Shown here: positions 38,621 to 48,218 of the stretch, piece after piece
How the letters are laid out: every line of letters starts with the position of its first letter
Numbering within the stretch: position 1 is the first letter of the stretch
NCBI RefSeq assembly: GCF_013459645.1
Contig: NZ_CP054861.1
Coordinates: 4,948,001 to 5,012,000 of the forward strand
DNA length: 64,000 nucleotides
Reading direction: 5' to 3'
DNA from: Martelella sp. NC20
GTDB lineage: Bacteria > Pseudomonadota > Alphaproteobacteria > Rhizobiales > Rhizobiaceae
Notes under the pieces: generated by a model
The model's database searches: none
Told to the model about the DNA's origin: nothing
What the model saw: the letters and a program-made list of their open reading frames with translations, nothing else
Program-made: the position numbers and the translations under genes

Positions 38621-39146
38621 TTCGCTTTCCTTCCCTCTACGGCCTGCGCGAAAGCGCTTAACGGCCGAATTGACTCCGCGGCGAAACTCGCCCTGTCGGA
38701 AGGTTTTCCACCTGCCGGCTGGTCCGAAACCGCCGTATAGCGCTGCCGGACGTCCTGTTCCTCCCGCGTCCCGCAGCCGAAACGAGAGTGATGGGCCGCA
38801 GCCGAAGCGTCAAGTGCCCTTGAAGCACTTTAGACGATCGACGCGCGAGGCCGATTGACGCGTTTTCAGGCTGGTCCGACCACTTGCACAGGCATACTAC
38901 CGCCCGATGGCACGGAGCGAACCGCGCTCTTGAGAGCGCTCAGCTTGTTGACAAAGCCTGCCCTACTCTCCGCCGTCATGCTCGGGCTTGTCCCGAGCAT
39001 CCAAGCACATATCAACAAGACAAGCGTCTCGGTCGAAAAGTCAACTCAAATACAATCTCTTACGAAACGCCAACACCGCTCGTGCGGAACGGTGATTAGA
39101 TCCTCGGGACAAGCCCGAGGATGACGCGGAGTGTGGGGACCGGTCA
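38621..39146. other. Intergenic stretch with a palindromic repeat element
   Basis: 526 bp between hppA and the EVE gene with no supportable gene. Its right half (38947-39122) is a repeat element with two hairpins, listed separately. The left half shows no structure I recognise. Confidence 0.75.
38947..39122 (+). repeat. MITE-like palindromic element, incomplete copy
   Basis: Begins GTTGACAAAG, then contains ATGCTCGGG-CTTGT-CCCGAGCAT (38978-39000) and ATCCTCGGG-ACAAG-CCCGAGGAT (39100-39122). The same order, GACAAAG, first hairpin, about 80-100 bp, second hairpin, occurs at 52923-53143. The right terminal repeat of that element is not visible here. Confidence 0.7.
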
Positions 39147-39566
39147 TCAGACGTCCATCCCGCCCATGCGGCAGACTTCCAGCCATTCGTCTTCCTTCAC
39201 CGGCTGTACCGAAAGCCGCATCGAGGTGACGAGCGACATATCGGCAAGCTTCGGATTGGCCTTGACATCCTTCAGCGTCACAGGCTTTGGCATATCGGCA
39301 ACCGCGCGGATATCGACGCATTCCCAGCGCGGATCGTCGGTGGTGCTGTCATGATGGGCAAGCGCGCATACCTCGCAGATGCCGACGACCTCCAGCCCCT
39401 CATTGGAGTGGTAGAAGAAGCCCTTGTCGCCGATTGCCATCGCCCGCATGTTGTTGCGCGCCTGATAATTGCGCACGCCGTCCCATTGTTCCCCGGCCTC
39501 GCCCCTGTCCTTCAGCATCTGGAAGGAAAACTTGAACGGTTCGGATTTGAACAGCCAATAGGCCAT
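39147..39566 (-). CDS. EVE domain protein
   Basis: 139 residues. EVE domains are related to PUA and YTH domains and are thought to bind modified bases in RNA or DNA. MAYWLFKSEPFKFSFQML at the start and GVRNYQARNNMRAM near 31 are the diagnostic motifs of the family (WLFKSEP, W.GVRNYQAR). It is the last gene of the tsaD-gpsA-yciI-EVE minus-strand operon, three bases after the YciI gene. Confidence 0.93.
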   Translation of the reverse strand: MAYWLFKSEPFKFSFQMLKDRGEAGEQWDGVRNYQARNNMRAMAIGDKGFFYHSNEGLEVVGICEVCALAHHDSTTDDPRWECVDIRAVADMPKPVTLKDVKANPKLADMSLVTSMRLSVQPVKEDEWLEVCRMGGMDV

Positions 39567-39569
39567 GCC

Positions 39570-39863
39570 TCAGTCCTCCGGGTTGTTGTAGATCCACTTG
39601 TACGGCTTGACCTCGACCTTTTCGAACAGGCCGGCCTCGCCGTAAGGGTCCTCGGCCGCGATCGCCTCGGCCTCGGCCTGACTGCCGGCGGCGATGATCA
39701 GCATCGAGCCGCAGGGCTTGTCGTCGCCGTCAAGAAACGGACCGGCGATCTTCAGCGTGCCGTTTGCATTGAGCCCGTCGAGCCATGCGAGGTGGCGCGG
39801 GCGGGTTTCCATGCGGATATGAATATGGTCGGGCTTGTCCTTGCACAAGACGGCGTAGAGCAT
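39570..39863 (-). CDS. YciI-family protein
   Basis: 97 residues from the ATG at 39863. Small dimeric alpha/beta barrel fold with the conserved His (MLYAVLCKDKPDHIHIRM) and the Asp/Pro-rich DPYGEAGLFEKVEV region. Function unknown; related to dehydrochlorinase-like proteins. AAGGAG six bases before this ATG decides the start over the earlier in-frame ATG at 39878, which overlaps gpsA. Confidence 0.9.
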   Translation of the reverse strand: MLYAVLCKDKPDHIHIRMETRPRHLAWLDGLNANGTLKIAGPFLDGDDKPCGSMLIIAAGSQAEAEAIAAEDPYGEAGLFEKVEVKPYKWIYNNPED

Positions 39864-39874
39864 CGTTTTCTCCT

Positions 39875-40855
39875 TCATTCGGTCGTGATCGGCCGGCTCA
39901 TCAGTTCCTCGAGCGCCTGCGGAATGCCGAGCTTGCCGTCGAGCACGCGGGCGACGGCGCTTGAAATCGGCATTTCAACGCCATGGCTCACGGCAAGTTC
40001 ATTGGCAACGGAGGCGCTGTAGACACCCTCGACGAGCGCCGAATTGACGCCTTCGAAATTACCCTTCGCCAGCGCCACGCCGTAACGGAAATTGCGCGAT
40101 TGGCGCGAGGTGCCCGTCAGCACCAGATCGCCGAGGCCGGAAAGCCCGCGCACCGTTTCCGGCGCGCCGCCCATGGCAACGGCAAGCCGCGACATTTCCG
40201 CAAGCCCGCGCGCGATCAGTGCCGCGCGGGCGGATTCGCCGAGATCCGCGCCCTCGACAATGCCGCAGGCGATCGCCAGCACATTCTTCAGCGCGCCGCC
40301 GATCTGCACACCAACAGGATCGCCCGAGGCATAAAGACGAAAGCTCCGGCCCGACAGAATGGTCGCGATCTCTCTGGCGCGTTCGGGGCTTTGAAACGCA
40401 AGCACCATCGCGATCGGCTTGCCGGCGGCGAGATCGACGGCGAAACCGGGGCCGGAAAGCGCGCCCGCCGGATGACGCGGCAGCGCCTCTTTCAGGACAT
40501 CGGTGATCAGCCGGCCGCTGGCGCGATCGATGCCCTTGGCGGCAGAGACGATCACGGCAGCGGGGTTGAGATAGGGAGCGTAATAGAGCGCCACCGCGCG
40601 CTGGGCCTGCGCCGGCACCGCCAGCACCACGATATCGGCGGTTTCAAGCACGGAAGGATCGAGCGTGAAGGCGAGCGCGTCCGGAAGCACAATGCCCGGC
40701 AGCACGGCCTCGTGACGGCGGGTTTTACGAAGGTCCTCGATCAGTCCGGCATTGCGGCCAAGCAGCGTTACCGCGTCCTCGCCCTCATGGGCAAAGACTG
40801 CCGCAAGCGCCGTGCCGAACGCTCCGGGGCCGATAATCACGATTTTCCTGGTCAT
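39875..40855 (-). CDS. gpsA: Glycerol-3-phosphate dehydrogenase [NAD(P)+]
   Basis: 326 residues. Makes sn-glycerol 3-phosphate from dihydroxyacetone phosphate for phospholipids. NAD(P)-binding [10 protein letters not shown] at residues 8-17, and the conserved catalytic Lys region [16 protein letters not shown] near 187. Its ATG overlaps the tsaD stop (ATGA) and its stop precedes the YciI gene, making a tight operon. Links with PlsX/FabH metabolism elsewhere in the window. Confidence 0.95.
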   Translation of the reverse strand: MTRKIVIIGPGAFGTALAAVFAHEGEDAVTLLGRNAGLIEDLRKTRRHEAVLPGIVLPDALAFTLDPSVLETADIVVLAVPAQAQRAVALYYAPYLNPAAVIVSAAKGIDRASGRLITDVLKEALPRHPAGALSGPGFAVDLAAGKPIAMVLAFQSPERAREIATILSGRSFRLYASGDPVGVQIGGALKNVLAIACGIVEGADLGESARAALIARGLAEMSRLAVAMGGAPETVRGLSGLGDLVLTGTSRQSRNFRYGVALAKGNFEGVNSALVEGVYSASVANELAVSHGVEMPISSAVARVLDGKLGIPQALEELMSRPITTE

Positions 40856-41949
40856 GCCTTGGCCCCCTTCCTACCGCTGCCGATCAGCGCGGCGGCATTG
40901 CCGTCGAGCGGCCAGCGCGAGCGCACAGCGATTTCCATGTCGTCTGGAGGAAACCCCGCCTGCCGGCGCTCGAGCCCCGCCCAGGCGATCATCACGGCGT
41001 TATCCGTGCACAGCCGCAGGGGCGGCGCAACGAAGGCAAAGCCTTGCCGCTCACAAAGCCCGGTCAGCATCGCCCGGATCGCGCCATTGGCGGCGACCCC
41101 GCCTGCCACCACCAGCGCCGGCGCGGCACCCGTGGCATAGCCTTCCGCCCGAAACCGCGAAAGCGCGCGACGGATACGGTCTTCAAGCGTATCGGTGACG
41201 GCAAGCTGGAAGGCGGCGCAGATATCGGAGACATCCTGCCCGCTCACCGGCGCCATTGCCTGCGCCGCCTGGCGCACGGCGGTCTTGAGCCCGGAAAACG
41301 AGAAGTCCAGCCGGTCCTCGCCCTTCATCGGCCGCGGCAGCCTGATCCGCTTCGGATCGCCTGTTGCGGCCGCCCGCTCCACGGCCGGCCCGCCGGGATA
41401 GCCGAGCCCCAGAAGCTTGGCCGTCTTGTCGAAGGCCTCGCCCAGCGCATCGTCGATTGTCGTGCCCCACCGCTCGTACCGGCCGACGCCCTTCACCAGA
41501 ACGATCTGGGTATGGCCGCCGGAAACCAGCAACATCAGGAACGGAAAGGCGACGCCATCGGTCAACCGCGCCGTCAGCGCGTGGCCTTCAAGGTGATTGA
41601 TGCCGTAAAACGGCTTGCCGGCCGCATAGGCGATCGCCTTGCCGCTCATCGCGCCGGTGATCAGCCCGCCGACAAGGCCGGGACCGATTGTCGCGGCAAT
41701 GCCGTCGAGGTCGCCAAACCCGATGCCGGCATCCTTGAGCGCGCCGGCAATCAGCCCGTCCATCGCCTCGACATGGGCGCGCGCGGCGATCTCCGGCACC
41801 ACGCCTCCGAAGGCCGCGTGTTCTTCAAGCTGGCTCAGCACCAGATCGGCGACAATTTCGCCGCGACCGCCCTCGTCCATCGCCACGATGGCGGCGGCGG
41901 TTTCATCGCAGCTCGATTCGATGCCGAGAAAGACTGTCTGTTTTTTCAT
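40852..41949 (-). CDS. tsaD: tRNA N6-threonylcarbamoyladenosine transferase
   Basis: 365 residues from the ATG at 41949. Transfers the threonylcarbamoyl group to A37 of ANN-decoding tRNAs. The metal-binding HLEGH motif lies in [14 protein letters not shown] near residue 112, and the opening [15 protein letters not shown] is typical. It heads the tsaD-gpsA-yciI-EVE operon and is divergent from hemC with only 65 bp between starts. Confidence 0.95.
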   Translation of the reverse strand: MKKQTVFLGIESSCDETAAAIVAMDEGGRGEIVADLVLSQLEEHAAFGGVVPEIAARAHVEAMDGLIAGALKDAGIGFGDLDGIAATIGPGLVGGLITGAMSGKAIAYAAGKPFYGINHLEGHALTARLTDGVAFPFLMLLVSGGHTQIVLVKGVGRYERWGTTIDDALGEAFDKTAKLLGLGYPGGPAVERAAATGDPKRIRLPRPMKGEDRLDFSFSGLKTAVRQAAQAMAPVSGQDVSDICAAFQLAVTDTLEDRIRRALSRFRAEGYATGAAPALVVAGGVAANGAIRAMLTGLCERQGFAFVAPPLRLCTDNAVMIAWAGLERRQAGFPPDDMEIAVRSRWPLDGNAAALIGSGRKGAKA

Positions 41950-42014
41950 CGCGATTGTTTGCGGCGGCGCGCAATCCGGTTTACGAGACACCCGGTAACA
42001 ATGGTGGACGCAGG

Positions 42015-42944
42015 ATGCAAACGAAACCTTACCGGATCGGAACCCGCGGCAGCCCGCTGGCGCTGGCCCAGGCCCATGAAACCCGCAACCGGCTGATGGC
42101 GGCCCATGATCTGGCCGCGGAGATGTTTGAGATCGTGGTGCTTTCCACCAGGGGCGACCGGATCACCGACCGCGCGCTTGTGGCCATCGGCGGAAAAGGG
42201 CTTTTCACCGAGGAGATCGAGCAGCAACTGCTTTCCGGCGCGCTCGATTTCGCGGTGCATTCCTCCAAAGACATGCCGACGGCGCTGCCGGAAGGGCTGA
42301 CGCTCTCCACCTTCCTGCCGCGCGCCGACCCGCGCGACGCCTTTATCGGCCGGACCGTGAAAAATCTCGCCGATCTGCCGAAAGGCGCGATCGTCGGCTC
42401 CGCGTCGCTGAGACGCCAGGCGCTGATTCGCCGGCTGCGGCCCGATATCGAAGTGGTGATTTTCCGGGGCTCGGTGCAGACGCGGCTGACGAAGCTTGCC
42501 GAAGGCGCCGTCGACGGCACGTTTCTCGCCTATGCCGGCCTCTCGCGGCTCGGTCTGCAGCATGTTGCGACCGAAATTCTCGATCCGAAGGAATTTATTC
42601 CTGCCCCGGCCCAGGGCGCGATCTGCATCGAGCAGCGCATCGATGACGAGCGGATATCGGCCCTGCTTGCCCCGGTCAATGATCGCGATACCTATGACGC
42701 CGTTGCCTGCGAGCGCGGTTTTCTGGCTGCCCTCGACGGCTCCTGCCGCACGCCGATCGCCGGCCACGCCGTGCTTGACGGCGACGCCATTCATTTCTCC
42801 GGCCTGATCCTGACGCCGGACGGCGAAAAGGCCCACGATATCACGGTAGAAGGCCCGCGCGCCGACGCCGCAACACTCGGCCGCGCGGCGGGCGAAACGC
42901 TGCGCGGCCGCGCCGGACCACGCTTCTTCGAGGACTGGAGCTGA
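42015..42944 (+). CDS. hemC: Porphobilinogen deaminase (hydroxymethylbilane synthase)
   Basis: 309 residues. Polymerises four porphobilinogens to hydroxymethylbilane in heme synthesis. Dipyrromethane cofactor cysteine is C244 in [11 protein letters not shown]. Conserved VHSSKDMPT at 81-89 and [10 protein letters not shown] at 131-140. ATG at 42015 gives the usual [17 protein letters not shown] start. hemD follows eight bases later, so both are co-transcribed. Confidence 0.95.
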   Translation: MQTKPYRIGTRGSPLALAQAHETRNRLMAAHDLAAEMFEIVVLSTRGDRITDRALVAIGGKGLFTEEIEQQLLSGALDFAVHSSKDMPTALPEGLTLSTFLPRADPRDAFIGRTVKNLADLPKGAIVGSASLRRQALIRRLRPDIEVVIFRGSVQTRLTKLAEGAVDGTFLAYAGLSRLGLQHVATEILDPKEFIPAPAQGAICIEQRIDDERISALLAPVNDRDTYDAVACERGFLAALDGSCRTPIAGHAVLDGDAIHFSGLILTPDGEKAHDITVEGPRADAATLGRAAGETLRGRAGPRFFEDWS

Positions 42945-42952
42945 GGCTTTCG

Positions 42953-43669
42953 ATGCGCGTTCTGGTGACCCGCCCGCAAAACAAGGCCGGAAAGACCGGC
43001 GCGCTGCTGTCCGCCATGGGCCACCAGCCGGTGGCGATGCCGCTGTTTGAGACCGTGCACCACCCGGACAGGGCGAGGGAAGCAATCGCCCGTGGGCGCT
43101 GGGCGGCACTCGCCATCACCAGCACCGAGGCCCTTTTCGAGATCGAAGCGGCGGCCGATGCTCCCGACATGATCGACCGCCCGGTGTTCGCCGTGGGAGC
43201 CGAAACCGCCGGCCGGGCCCGCGAAGCCGGCTTCACGCGCGTTTTCACAGGCGCAGGCAATGGCGAAGAGCTTGCCGGGGCGATCGCGGCCGAACCGTCG
43301 CTGTTTGTCCGCGCGCCGCTCCTCTATCTCGCCGGCGTCCCGCGCGCGCCCTATCTGGAGCGCGGGCTCGCGGCCCTGCATGTGCCGTTCGAAACCGTCA
43401 CCGTCTATGCCATGGAGCCGCTGGACTACGACGCAGCGGAAATCGAGGCTCTGGCTGGCGCAACCGATGCGATCCTGTTTTATTCCCACATGACGGCCGC
43501 CCGCTTTTTCGCGCTTGGCGCCGCAAAGGGGCTCGCGGAACGCCCCGACCCACCTGCCCTGCTGTGCCTGTCGGCGAATGTCGCGCATGCTGTCCCGGCC
43601 GAACTTGCCGGTCGCATCCGCATTGCCGAGGCGGCGAACGAGGAAAGCCTGCTTGCGCTGCTGGGGTGA
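42953..43669 (+). CDS. hemD: Uroporphyrinogen-III synthase
   Basis: 238 residues. Cyclises and inverts ring D of hydroxymethylbilane to uroporphyrinogen III. Sequence is poorly conserved in this family, but MRVLVTRPQNKAGKTGALLS and VFAVGAETAGRAREAGF are characteristic, and position directly after hemC supports the call. Spans two Rossmann-like lobes. The following 217 bp hold repeats before the COG4223 gene. Confidence 0.92.
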   Translation: MRVLVTRPQNKAGKTGALLSAMGHQPVAMPLFETVHHPDRAREAIARGRWAALAITSTEALFEIEAAADAPDMIDRPVFAVGAETAGRAREAGFTRVFTGAGNGEELAGAIAAEPSLFVRAPLLYLAGVPRAPYLERGLAALHVPFETVTVYAMEPLDYDAAEIEALAGATDAILFYSHMTAARFFALGAAKGLAERPDPPALLCLSANVAHAVPAELAGRIRIAEAANEESLLALLG

Positions 43670-43742
43670 CGACAAAGGCTCGCGGAGACAGGGAACAAGT
43701 CTTCAACAAAAGCCTTTTCTTAATACCACCCGGCCACTACCC

Positions 43743-43790
43743 TAGAGCGCGTCCAGGAAAAGTGGACACCGGTTTTCCGTCCGGACGCGC
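43743..43790 (-). repeat. ACCGGT-family intergenic repeat, short copy
   Basis: On the minus strand reads GGAAAACCGGTGTCCACTTTT flanked by GGACGC / GCGTCC. It matches the core of the copies at 53187-53259 and 27434-27507 (AAAAACCGG...CACTTTTTCGTCCGACGCTCT). Confidence 0.7.
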
Positions 43791-43813
43791 GGAAAAGCAA
43801 AAGGTTTGCAAAC

Positions 43814-43864
43814 GGTTCTGGAACATGTTCGCGGTTCAGGGAAACGCCAACATGTTCCAGAACC
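43814..43864. repeat. 16-bp perfect inverted repeat before the COG4223 gene
   Basis: GGTTCTGGAACATGTT (43814-43829) pairs perfectly with AACATGTTCCAGAACC (43849-43864) around 19 nt. It ends 22 bp before the ATG at 43887. No U-run follows. A dyad of this length could be an operator, a transcript-processing hairpin, or one of this genome's short palindromic repeats. Confidence 0.85.
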
Positions 43865-43886
43865 GGGAAGCGCAAAGGAGGTAGCC

Positions 43887-45125
43887 ATGGTTTCGGATAC
43901 GCCGTCTTCGAAAGACGAAAAGAAAAACGTCGCGACACCGGAAGATACGGCCGCGAGCGCGCCCGTGCCGCCAAAAACCGATGATACCGCCGTTGAAACC
44001 GCGATGGCAGACGTCGCCGCTGCGATCAAGCGCCATGAGGACCATCAGGGCGAAGACGTTTCCGAAGCCGACAGCACCGGCGAGGACGCCGCGACCGACG
44101 CCACGGCGGGAGGCGCGCCGCCGCCGCCGCCCGAGCCGCCGGCTCCGGCTGCTTCTTCCGGCAAGGGCCTGGGCCTCGCCGCTCTGCTCGCCGCCGGTGT
44201 CGCCGGGGCCGTGTTCGCGCTTGCCGGGGCGTTCGCGCTCTCCTCCGCCGGCCTCCTCGGCACCCCCGCCGGCGGCAAGGTCAATGACGAGATCGCCTCG
44301 CTCCGCCAGGAGATCGAAACGCTGAAAGCCAATGACGGCTCGGCCTCCCTGCAATCGCAACTCGACGCGCTGAAACAACAGGTACAGAGTTCCAAGACCT
44401 CGGCCGAGGACATCGCGAGCCTCAAGCAGCAGGTCAGTTCCATTCAGAGCACGCAACAGAGCGACGTTGGCGCGGTCAAGAGCCTCGAATCCCGGCTCGA
44501 TCAGTTGAAATCCAGCCTGTCCTCCGACCAGCAGGCGGTGCGGCAGAAGCTTGCGGCGCTGGAGGCGAAGGTGAACACGCCCGGCAAGGATCTGGCCGTT
44601 GCCCGCGCTATTGCCGCCGCCGGCCTGAAATCGGCGATCGACCGGGGCGACAATTTCGCGACCGAGCTTGCGACCTATGCCGAGGTCGCGCCGGAAAATA
44701 CCGATATCTCGAAGCTCAAGGCGCTCGCGACAAGCGGCATTCCGACCCGCGAGGAACTCTCCGCCGAATTCTCCGACGCCGCCGACGCCATCATCGCGGC
44801 GACCGAAGCGCCGCCGCCGGAGGGCAATATATTCAATCGCCTGGTCGACAGCGCCAAGGACCTCGTCAGCGTGCGCCCCGTCGGCGATGTCGAGGGCGAC
44901 ACCGTGCCGGCAATTGTCGCGCGTATTGAAAACGCGCTGACAAAGGGCGATCTGAAGAAGGCGGAGGCCGAATGGGAAACGCTGCCTGCGGACGGCAAGC
45001 AGGCCTCGCAGAAATTCGCCGATGGGCTGAAGGCCCGGATCGAGGCCGATGACCTCGTTTCCAGCACGCTTTCGAGCGCGCTCGGCGCCACCGCCGGCGC
45101 GCCCGTCGCGCCGACAGGCAATTGA
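43887..45125 (+). CDS. COG4223-type inner-membrane protein (mitofilin-like)
   Basis: 412 residues. Acidic, Pro-rich N-terminus (PPPPPEPPAPAA near 85), one membrane helix at about 94-128, a coiled coil at about 135-235 (SLRQEIETLKANDG, LKQQVQSS, LESRLDQLKSS) and a C-terminal globular region. Found after hemC-hemD in alphaproteobacteria and related to mitofilin-type proteins that shape or anchor membranes. AAAGGAGG lies before the ATG. Function is inferred from position and architecture. Confidence 0.8.
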   Translation: MVSDTPSSKDEKKNVATPEDTAASAPVPPKTDDTAVETAMADVAAAIKRHEDHQGEDVSEADSTGEDAATDATAGGAPPPPPEPPAPAASSGKGLGLAALLAAGVAGAVFALAGAFALSSAGLLGTPAGGKVNDEIASLRQEIETLKANDGSASLQSQLDALKQQVQSSKTSAEDIASLKQQVSSIQSTQQSDVGAVKSLESRLDQLKSSLSSDQQAVRQKLAALEAKVNTPGKDLAVARAIAAAGLKSAIDRGDNFATELATYAEVAPENTDISKLKALATSGIPTREELSAEFSDAADAIIAATEAPPPEGNIFNRLVDSAKDLVSVRPVGDVEGDTVPAIVARIENALTKGDLKKAEAEWETLPADGKQASQKFADGLKARIEADDLVSSTLSSALGATAGAPVAPTGN

Positions 45126-45136
45126 GGAGGTAGGTT

Positions 45137-46903
45137 ATGATCAAGCTGCTGGTCTTCGCGATCATCGTTCTTGCCTTCGCGCTGGGCTTTTCCTGGTTCG
45201 CCGACCGCCCCGGCGAACTGACGCTTGTGTGGCAGGGCCAGATTTTCGAGACCCCGCTGACCACCGCGCTCGCCCTGCTGATCGCCCTCATCTTCGTGGT
45301 GATGATCGTCTGGTGGCTTGTGAGCGCGATCTGGACCTCGCCGAAAAGCGTGACCCGCTATTTCCGCGCCCGCAAGCGCGATCGCGGCTATCAGGCGATC
45401 TCGACCGGGCTGATCGCCGTCGGGTCCGGCAATCTGGTGATGGCCCGCAAGATGAGCACGCGCGCCCATGCCCTGCTCAGCGCCGATCAGGAACCGCTGA
45501 TTCACGTACTCGATGCGCAGGTGGCGCTGACCGAGGGCAATTACGACAAGGCGCGACGCCTGTTCGAGGCGATGTCGGAGGATCCCGAAACCGCCGAACT
45601 CGGGCTGCGCGGCCTTTACCTCGAGGCCAAGCGCGTCGGCGCCGAGGAGGCCGCCCAGCATTTTGCCGAGCAGGCCGCCGACAAGGCGCCCTATCTCGCC
45701 TGGGCCGCCAAGGCGACGCTCGAGGTCCGCGCCCGCCAGGGCCGCTGGGACGATGCGATCCGCCTTCTGGACCAGCAGCGCTCCGCCAAGGTGACCGACA
45801 AGGACGGTTCGGCGCGGCTGAAATCGGTGGTGCTGACCGCGCGCGCCGAAAGCAGGCTCGACGCCGACCCGAAAGCCGCCGCCGCCGACGCGTTGCAGGC
45901 GCTGAAGCTGCGCGACGATTTCCACCCCGCGGCCATCATCGCCGCCAAGGCCTATCTGGCGCAGGGCAATCTCCGGAAATCGGCGGGCGTTCTGGAAATG
46001 GTGTGGAAGAAGGAACCCCATCCCCAGACCGGTGCGCTTTACGTGCGCGCCCGCGGCGGCGACAGCGCCGTCGACCGGCTGAAGCGGGCCGAGAAACTGG
46101 AGGCGCTGAAGCCCAACAACTGGGTCTCGCTGATGGTCGCCGCCCGCGCAGCGCTCGATGCCCGCGAATTCGAGAAGGCCCGCACCAAGGCGGAGGCGGC
46201 CGCGCGCATGCAGCCGCGCGAAAGCGCCTTCCTGCTGCTGGCCGATATCGAGGAGGCCGAAACCGGCGATCAGGCCCGTGTGCGCCACTGGATGGCGCAG
46301 GCGCTGCGTTCCGAACGCGATCCGACCTGGGTTGCCGACGGTCTTGTTTCCGAATACTGGCGGCCGTTCTCGCCAACGACCGGCCAGCTCGACGCCTTTG
46401 CCTGGAAGGTGCCTTACGGCGAAATCGCCGGGCCGATCGAGGAAGGCACGGCGTCCCGCCTCGACGAGGCGCTGAAAAGCCTGCCCCCGGTCGGCGGCCT
46501 TCGTTCAGAGCCGGAAACGCCGGCGGACGCCCCGATATTCGAGAAGCAGGCCACGCCGGAACCGGAAGCGCCGCAAACATCCGAGGCCGAGGCATCTTCC
46601 GACGATAAAAGCATGACGGAGGCCCCGACAACAGAATCAGTCCGGCCCGTGACCCCGAACGCCGGCGCTTCCGCCATCAAATCGGATGAAGCCGCGATCC
46701 CGCCCGAAGAAAAGCCCCTCGTCGTGGAAGCGCTTTCGGAAGATATCCCGCCGCGGCCCGCCGAGGGCGGCGCGGAGGAGGACGACAACGAGCGCGAAGC
46801 CCCGTTATCTCCCTTTGGCGGGCGCACTCCCGACGATCCGGGCATCGGCGAAAACGAGGACGACGACACCCCGCCGACCGCGAAAAAGCGCCGGTTCTTC
46901 TGA
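45137..46903 (+). CDS. HemY N-terminal domain protein with TPR region
   Basis: 588 residues. Two N-terminal helices (about 3-22 and 43-66) enclose a short loop, RPGELTLVWQGQIFETP, the HemY_N signature. Residues ~80-390 look like TPR repeats (ARRLFEAMSEDPETAEL, LRKSAGVLEMVWKKEPHPQT). A long acidic, low-complexity tail ends KKRRFF. GGAGG precedes the ATG and the COG4223 gene is 11 bp upstream. Despite the family name, it is not a heme enzyme; proposed to organise heme synthesis, which fits the hemC/hemD neighbours. Confidence 0.88.
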   Translation: MIKLLVFAIIVLAFALGFSWFADRPGELTLVWQGQIFETPLTTALALLIALIFVVMIVWWLVSAIWTSPKSVTRYFRARKRDRGYQAISTGLIAVGSGNLVMARKMSTRAHALLSADQEPLIHVLDAQVALTEGNYDKARRLFEAMSEDPETAELGLRGLYLEAKRVGAEEAAQHFAEQAADKAPYLAWAAKATLEVRARQGRWDDAIRLLDQQRSAKVTDKDGSARLKSVVLTARAESRLDADPKAAAADALQALKLRDDFHPAAIIAAKAYLAQGNLRKSAGVLEMVWKKEPHPQTGALYVRARGGDSAVDRLKRAEKLEALKPNNWVSLMVAARAALDAREFEKARTKAEAAARMQPRESAFLLLADIEEAETGDQARVRHWMAQALRSERDPTWVADGLVSEYWRPFSPTTGQLDAFAWKVPYGEIAGPIEEGTASRLDEALKSLPPVGGLRSEPETPADAPIFEKQATPEPEAPQTSEAEASSDDKSMTEAPTTESVRPVTPNAGASAIKSDEAAIPPEEKPLVVEALSEDIPPRPAEGGAEEDDNEREAPLSPFGGRTPDDPGIGENEDDDTPPTAKKRRFF

Positions 46904-47017
46904 TCCGGTCAGCCTTTGTGTCGTAAACGTAATTTGATCGACCCCTGCTATCTGATCTATTGGCGAACGCGCAAGGGCAGGTCATGATGGCATATAGAAC
47001 AAGGCGAATCTCTCAGT

Positions 47018-47506
47018 ATGTTTGAAAAAATCAGCAGGTTTCTACAGGACATCGGCAATGACGGACCGCACGGCGAGGCGCGTCCGGACGACGCCCGCGT
47101 GGCCGTGGTCGCGCTCTGTTATCAGGTGATGGAGGCTGACGGCGTCGTCAGCGAGAGCGAGCGCAGCAGGCTCAGGGAACTGATAGAGAGCCAGTACGAC
47201 CTGCACGGCGCCGGACTGGAAGAGCTGATTTCCGCCGGCGAGGAGGCCGGCAGCGAGGCGGTCGACTTCTATCGCTTCACCTCCGATGTCAAACGCCATC
47301 TCGACGAGGACCAGCGCGTGCGTCTCATCGGGCTGTTGTGGGACATCGCCTATGCCGACGGCAGCCGCAGCGAGATGGAGGACAATGTCGTCTGGCGGAT
47401 TGCCGAACTGATCGGCGTTTCGGGCCGCGAGCGGGTGCTGGAACGCCAGGCCGCGCTCAAACGCGCGGCAATCGACGACCATGGAGACATTCCCGTTGAT
47501 GATTGA
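47018..47506 (+). CDS. TerB-family protein
   Basis: 162 residues. All-helical tellurite-resistance TerB-like domain: VVALCYQVMEADGVVSESER at about 28-47 and LLWDIAYADGSRSEMEDN at about 106-123. The two Asp-rich loops (EADG, YADG) are typical and may bind metal. Despite the name, most TerB proteins act in stress or phage response with unknown mechanism. It overlaps the following amidotransferase by 8 bp, so they are co-transcribed. Confidence 0.88.
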   Translation: MFEKISRFLQDIGNDGPHGEARPDDARVAVVALCYQVMEADGVVSESERSRLRELIESQYDLHGAGLEELISAGEEAGSEAVDFYRFTSDVKRHLDEDQRVRLIGLLWDIAYADGSRSEMEDNVVWRIAELIGVSGRERVLERQAALKRAAIDDHGDIPVDD

Positions 47507-48218
47507 ACCACGCCGACCGATCCTGGTCATCCTTCATCAGGAACGCTCGACCCCCGGCCGTGTCGGCCAGATGCTTACAGAAAAGGGCTTCCGCCTCGAT
47601 ATCCGCCGCCCGGCGCTGGGCGACAGGCTGCCCGATACGCTTGAGGCTCATTCCGGGGCCGTGGTCTTCGGCGGCCCGATGAGCGCCAATGACAATGAGG
47701 ACTATGTCCGGCGCGAAATCGACTGGCTTTCAGTTCCGCTGAAGGAAAACCGCCCCTATCTCGGAATTTGCCTCGGCGCGCAGATGCTGGCCCGCCATCT
47801 CGGCGGCAGGGTCGAGAGCAACAGCGACGGCTCGGTCGAGATCGGCTGGTATCCGTTGCACGCGACCAATCACGGCCGGCTGATGATGAACTGGCCGGCC
47901 ATGGTCTATCAGTTTCACCGCGAAGGGTTTGAGCTGCCGCATGGCGCCGAGTTGCTCGCGGGCGGCGACCTCTACCCGAACCAGGCTTTCCGCTATGGCG
48001 AAAAGGCCTATGGCGTGCAGTTTCATGCCGAACTGACCCGGATGATGATGCAGCGATGGGTGGTGCACGGCGCCAGCCGTTTCTCGCTGCCTAAGGCTCA
48101 GGCCGGTCACCTTCACCTTGAGGGCCGGATGCTGCATGACCGGGCGCTCAAGGTCTGGCTCAGCGAATTTCTCGACATCGTTTTCGAGCGCGTACCGGCG
48201 AAATCGGTTCAGGGCTGA
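47499..48218 (+). CDS. Class I glutamine amidotransferase, GMP-synthase-like
   Basis: 239 residues from the ATG at 47499. Nucleophile C91 in YLGICLGAQMLARHLGG and the catalytic His in VQFHAELTR near 190 are present. It lacks a synthetase domain, so it is a stand-alone glutaminase-type protein (often annotated glutamine amidotransferase or glutamate amidotransferase-like). The shorter start avoids a 26-bp overlap with TerB. It ends with a 10-bp overlap of the convergent MFS gene. Confidence 0.88.
   Translation: MIEPRRPILVILHQERSTPGRVGQMLTEKGFRLDIRRPALGDRLPDTLEAHSGAVVFGGPMSANDNEDYVRREIDWLSVPLKENRPYLGICLGAQMLARHLGGRVESNSDGSVEIGWYPLHATNHGRLMMNWPAMVYQFHREGFELPHGAELLAGGDLYPNQAFRYGEKAYGVQFHAELTRMMMQRWVVHGASRFSLPKAQAGHLHLEGRMLHDRALKVWLSEFLDIVFERVPAKSVQG

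Noticed and set aside
36608..38740. A 710-codon open frame on the plus strand
   Set aside because: Entirely antisense to the H+-pyrophosphatase gene, no domain visible.
38855..39124. 89-codon frame after hppA
   Set aside because: It is a translation of the MITE-like element and has no coding signature.
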